Below are positions 60,162 to 64,000 of a stretch of 64,000 bases of DNA, piece by piece (the stretch's first letter is position 1; each line of letters begins with the position of its first letter). The DNA lies in contig JAHNUO010000019.1 of the NCBI GenBank assembly GCA_019787685.1, positions 62,001-126,000 of the forward strand. Direction: 5' to 3'. Origin of the DNA: Chiua virens (lineage: Eukaryota; Basidiomycota; Agaricomycetes; Boletales; Boletaceae). The notes beneath the pieces are model-generated. The model was not told the origin of the DNA. It did no database searches and saw only the letters and a program-made list of their open reading frames with translations. The position numbers and the translations under genes are program-made.

Positions 60162-61794
60162 ATGTCACCCAGAACAACGAAGAATAACCTGAGTGAGTAA
60201 GCGAAAACATGAATAGGGAGGATACAGTGCTGAGGGTGGACCTGGGCCAGAGAAACAAGGCAAGAGTCGACGAAAGCAACCTGACGTGCAACCGACGGTC
60301 GAAGCATCCAACGTGATGAGGATCGAGGACACGATACTAATGGGGACTCGAAGGCTGAGGGCGACCAGCGCCATCGGGTCCTCTGGCTCTTCATCGAAGG
60401 ACATTCCCGGGTTAACAGGGGACATTGAACCGGCGGTTAAAATTAATGGGAAAGTCACGATACTGTCCATAGCACTCCTCGCGGACGGGAAACATATCCT
60501 GAGCGGTGGCCTGGAACAAACAGTTCGATGCTGGAGAGTGGAAAACGGTAGTGAAGTGGGGACGTCGATGCACGTCGGAAGCAATATTTGGAGCGTTACG
60601 GCGTCGCAGGACAACAAGTGGGTCGTCAGCGGGACGGAAAGCGGTCAAGTGACATTGTGGGATATGAAGACTCGCAGCAAATTAGTCGAACTTGACGGAC
60701 ACTACCTCGGCGTAAATGCACTTGACATTTCACCAGATGGGGCGCGCCTGACGACGGGCGGGGACGACTGGACTACTTGTGTCTGGTCGTTACCGATGGG
60801 CAAGCAGCTGCTGAATCTGCCACACGACAACTACGTGGTCGCGACCAAGTTCTCGCCGGATGGACGTTACATTGCGACTGCCACTGGGGACCATGTCTCG
60901 GTGCGCATCTACGACAGTCGCGATGGCACTCTTCTCGTCGACTTTCCGGTCCAAGTCAACTCGTCGTCGAACCAATCCCTCGCTTGGGCTGGAAATAACA
61001 AGCACCTATTCGCATTGTCTTGCGACGGGACCATCAAGGACCTCGACCTCTCAACCCGGAAGATACGTTCATCGTGGCCCATTCATGGCAGTAACAATCC
61101 GAACTGCATTGCGCTGGCGTACAACGGCACATTTATCGCGGCCTCGGACGACTTCTCGGTCTCATTTTGGGACACTGCAACTTGTAGAGAAATAGGCCCT
61201 GTTCTTGGGCACTCCGATACCGTCTGGTCCATGGCAATCTCGCCGAGCTACGACCTGGTGTGCAGTGCGAGAAGGATTATCACTGTTTGGAATCTTGTTG
61301 ATATCCTCCCTTCTTCTTACCTTGACAATGTAAGCTTGCATTCATCAAAGGTTCAATAAAATGCATGATTTGGATCTGTCATGACATGGACTACAATAGA
61401 TGCTCTGTGAGCGGGCTATCCCACCCTCGAGATCAGAAAAAGAAGCCGTCGATAAAGCAATTCAGAGGCTTTCTATACAGCAAGATCGCTCGGGTATGTT
61501 CCATGAAAATCCGAGCTTTATTATAATTTACACCGTATGCCTGACATTCTTATGCGTCACCCTTCAGACAAAATAATAGACAGTCTCGAGAAAGCGCTCC
61601 ATGAACTTTGCAACAAGTTCGCCGATGTCCAGCATGCAGTGCAACAGAAGGAGGATGACTTAAATGAGACCATTCGGTTGCTACGAGAACAGCTTCATTC
61701 ACAACCAGCTGTTTCATGTGCGTCATCCGAGTCGCGATTCTGTTTTCTTTGCGTTGATCAACCTCTATTATACACTCTAGGGGACTCTGAGTAA
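60162..61794 (+). CDS. WD40-repeat protein with C-terminal coiled coil
   Basis: Five exons (60162-60192, 60251-61329, 61400-61493, 61568-61717, 61781-61794) give 1368 nt, 455 aa. The basic N-terminus is MSPRTTKNNLKKQGKSRRK. The propeller then shows repeated WD-type blades ending in CWRV, LWDM, CVWSL, RIYDSRD, FWDTA and TVWNLV, with GH or GHSD-type starts (LDGHYLGVNALDISPDG, LGHSDTVWSMAISP); about seven blades. The C-terminal helix (ISLEKALHEL-like, then QQKEDDLNETIRLLREQL) is predicted coiled coil. This architecture is common in Agaricomycetes; the role is a scaffold of unknown partners. The last exon encodes only the final residues and stop (14 nt). The alternative start at 60286 would drop the basic N-terminus. 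Confidence 0.85.
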
Positions 61795-62140
61795 CTTCGA
61801 CATGTCCATGTGGGTCTCAAATACTTACGCTCTGGAGGAATCTGTATTTACGGGTGAATGAATTACTGTCGAAGTCAGATGGCAAGAAGGATATGTTATT
61901 CTGACCTGCTACAGAGCCAAAGATTATGCTACGGTAAGAAAGTGACGATGGAAGAGGGAGCTGTGAAAGTACGTTGCGGATGGGGCATGCGAGCACTCGA
62001 GACAGACTCTCTAGGCTGTATCCAGACGTTTAGGTGCTGTCATCTGACGAACGAGATATGTAACGACTACCGCACAGATACATACTTCTAAACAAGACCC
62101 CAATATGTGCAGTAAACGTGCACACTTCGAAAAACTGGGA
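61795..62140. other. Convergent spacer
   Basis: 3' flanks of the WD40 and SDR genes. A 77-codon plus frame (61858-62091) has no recognisable similarity. Confidence 0.4.
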
Positions 62141-63315
62141 TTAAGAAAGAACCATTCCTCCATCAAGAGCAAACTGCAAATTCATTCAGTATGCGTCTCC
62201 GAGTCATGAGTCAAACCGATTGAAAAGGTCAAATACTTACGCATTGTCCTGATTTGACCCTGTGACTGAGAGAACGTCAAGAGATTGAAGAATATTGATA
62301 CTCACCGGTGATCAAGTATGCCTCCTTTGAGGCAAGGTAGCTAACAAGGCCTGCCACATCCTCTGGCTGAGCCTGATGCTTTATTACTCCCTTGGGTGCG
62401 CTCTATGGATGACGTCAGTTGTGGGAAGACAAGACAAAATGAGCAGCTCACGCCCATGAGCGTCTCCATGATTACCGGGTCAGATAGTACAACATCTCTG
62501 AGTGCATTGCCTGCAGCCCTCATTTAGTCTCATTTCCAGATCAATTACCTCGAGAACATCTACTCATGGGTGTATCGACTGGACCAGGAGCATAACTGTT
62601 GACGGTGATATTGTATCGGCCAAGTTCCATTGCTAATTTCGTCGTCAAGCTCGACTGAGAATCAAAGAATAAACGTGTTCCTCACCGGCACTCTGTGTTA
62701 AACCTCTGACGGCAAATTTACTGGTGCTATATGCGGCAAGCGAAGCTAGTCCTCTTCTTCCGTCTACGGAGCTCGCGCCAATGATGCGCCCCCCACGCCC
62801 TTGTTCGATCATCTGTTGCGCTGCATACTTGTAACACAAGAATGGACCACGAGCGTTAACGGCCATGATCCAGTCCCAGTCATCTAATTCGGCTGCAGGG
62901 CCATACCATTATTATCCGACGCCCCAAGGCATTTAGAAAGAAGTTAACCTGTGACTAAAGAAGTTAACCGGGGACAAATCCCCGCGTTTGCTACCATCTA
63001 CGGAACGCCCAAGCATCAGCGACCAAAAGGCCGAGTCGATGATTGGTTACTCACCACATCGAGACTTCCAAGTTCCCTGGCGACATCTTGCACCATCTCT
63101 TTGACCTCCTGTTCAATAGTCACATCTCCGGGAACCACTGACGCTCTTCGACCGAGCTTCTCGATGTCCTCAGCGACAGCACGCAATTGATCACATTTGG
63201 ACCCGAAGTCGTTGAGAGCGATATCGAAACCATCCTTTGCAAGACGAAGTGCGATAGCACGTCCAATACCCTGGGCAGATCCCGTGATGAGGGCAACCCC
63301 TTTGATGATAGACAT
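62141..63315 (-). CDS. Short-chain dehydrogenase/reductase (diacetyl/acetoin reductase-like)
   Basis: NAD(P)-dependent oxidoreductase with a Rossmann fold, 260 aa from eight exons: 63315-63055, 62997-62949, 62892-62686, 62632-62564, 62510-62452, 62402-62306, 62248-62241 and 62173-62141. Sum 783 nt, in phase. Cofactor motif TGSAQGIGRA; LNDFGSK at the strand-2 end; GDVT; the NAG motif as VANAGI; a catalytic region with GASSVDG and YSTSKFAVRG (Tyr and Lys of YxxxK); PGPVDTPM; and C-terminal YLITGQCFALDGGMVLS. The residues GQC of the family's TGQ..DGG motif are encoded by an 8-nt exon (62248-62241); without it the motif and phase are lost. The start at 63315 gives MSIIKGVALITG; the longer frame from 63447 runs through a poly(A/T) tract and is rejected. 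Substrate unknown. Confidence 0.87.
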
Positions 63316-63414
63316 GTTCTTGTCAAGTATGTGGGAAAAAGGAATCCTACAATCAATTGGCCAGTTTGCAGCTATTTTATCTCCCAGTTCTCCTTCAGAA
63401 ACCCGGCCTCGACC

Positions 63415-63437
63415 TTTTTTTTTTTTAAAAAAAAAAA
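63415..63437. repeat. T12A11 palindrome
   Basis: Twelve T followed by eleven A, flanked by the direct repeat CGGCCTCGACC (about 63403-63413 and 63449-63459). It lies 100 bp upstream of the SDR start. Confidence 0.8.
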
Positions 63438-63789
63438 CCGTATCCATCGGCCTCGACCGAGGTCAATGCATCAATGTGACACGTGGATATTCCAAGGAAC
63501 CCGTTTCAGTTGATGAGGCTGGTGCGGCGATCAAAGTATTGACTGAAGTTTCGCTTAGAACCGATGTTGTTACAGGAGCGGTTGATGGTCTTCCGAGAAC
63601 CCCAGGAAGACAAACTCTGACGTCAAGATAGAACAACACCACCATCAACAGCAAACTAGCAGGTTTATAAACACGCCATCTATCAGCAAAAAGTATGAAA
63701 ACTCACTCATACATTGCCAGTGTGTCCTAGGTAAAAATGATCATTGGTGAGAAAACAAACGGGGACAGCGGAATAGATGTTCTCGCCTG

Positions 63790-64000
63790 TTGTTAGTGTG
63801 GCTCCTTCAAGTCAAGTTAGCTCACCAGGCTTGCGATACCCTGCGGTTGACCTTGGTGTTTGATTGACCTTGTAGCTTGGGTCTACGGGCAAGTATTGGC
63901 ATGTAGTATAAGCATATAGCCAGATATTGAGATCACCGCCGTGGTAGTCGCGTTGTCTAGTGAAAACAGGTCATTAGGAAGCTCCCAACAGAGAAGCTAG
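63790..64000 (-). pseudogene. Partial third SDR copy at window edge
   Basis: On the minus strand the translation ATRSIKHQGQPQGIASLVS aligns with SAPKGVIKHQAQPEDVAGLVS of the intact SDR and is followed by a TAA where the intact gene has TAC (Tyr), then LDLKEP for LASKEA. The rest of the gene would lie beyond position 64000. The stop suggests it is not functional, unless a local intron removes it. Confidence 0.5.

Noticed and set aside
63316..63447. N-terminal extension of the SDR (MDTVFFFKKKKGRGR..)
   Set aside because: It is a translation of the T/A tract and its flanks. The family start is the ATG at 63315.
1..64000. CRISPR arrays, rRNA genes, tRNA genes, bacterial promoters or ribosome binding sites
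   Set aside because: No regularly spaced repeats, no rRNA-like sequence and no tRNA with a convincing T-arm/anticodon arrangement were seen. The DNA is eukaryotic, so ribosome binding sites of the bacterial type do not apply.

Overview
The window looks like nuclear DNA of a filamentous basidiomycete, most likely an Agaricomycete. Genes are cut by many short introns, mostly 50-70 nt with GT..AG ends. The families fit too: lineage-expanded seven-transmembrane proteins, a Zn(2)Cys(6) regulator with a fungal_trans domain, UbiA-type enzymes, a DUF300/TMEM184 protein and remnants of large basidiomycete transposons. A relative of Rhizoctonia/Ceratobasidium (Cantharellales) is my guess from the style of the small secreted proteins, and it is only a guess. 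There are no bacterial features, CRISPR arrays, rRNA genes or recognisable tRNA genes.

Layout. 0-10 kb is gene-poor: a stand-alone adenylation-domain gene truncated from an NRPS-like reductase (3.4-5.4 kb), a piece of a 7TM gene and a transposon remnant. 11-15 kb holds two intact tandem UbiA-family genes with identical exon lengths in three of four exons. 15-21 kb holds a membrane-anchored aspartic protease and a Zn(2)Cys(6) transcription factor, both on the minus strand. 21-27.7 kb is largely empty. 27.7-29.2 kb is a 7TM protein; 30.7-35.9 kb a DNF1-type P4-ATPase (lipid flippase); 36.2-38.2 kb a decayed FAD-dependent amine-oxidase-like gene. 38-43 kb is repeat-rich around a cysteine-rich secreted protein gene. 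43-47 kb is a housekeeping island: a basic nuclear protein, an Ahp1-type peroxiredoxin and a TMEM184/DUF300 protein. The last two each need single-base frameshift corrections.

47.6-55.4 kb is a duplicated module: a 7TM gene followed upstream by a SAM methyltransferase, present as one intact 7TM gene, one broken 7TM copy, one methyltransferase fragment and one intact methyltransferase. A second small secreted protein gene at 50.1 kb shares promoter, leader and signal peptide with the one at 40.2 kb but has an unrelated mature part. 56-64 kb carries a Bet1/Sft1 SNARE, a 283-bp near-perfect inverted repeat, a WD40 protein and an SDR family array (one decayed copy, one intact, one partial at the window edge).

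How the genes may work together: the adenylation protein, the UbiA pair, the protease and the regulator could be a small specialised-metabolism neighbourhood, but this rests on proximity only. The most unusual features seen directly are the secreted-protein pair with a conserved promoter, the large hairpin, the broken 7TM-methyltransferase tandem module, very short exons (8, 14, 16 and 18 nt) and two GC-AG introns.
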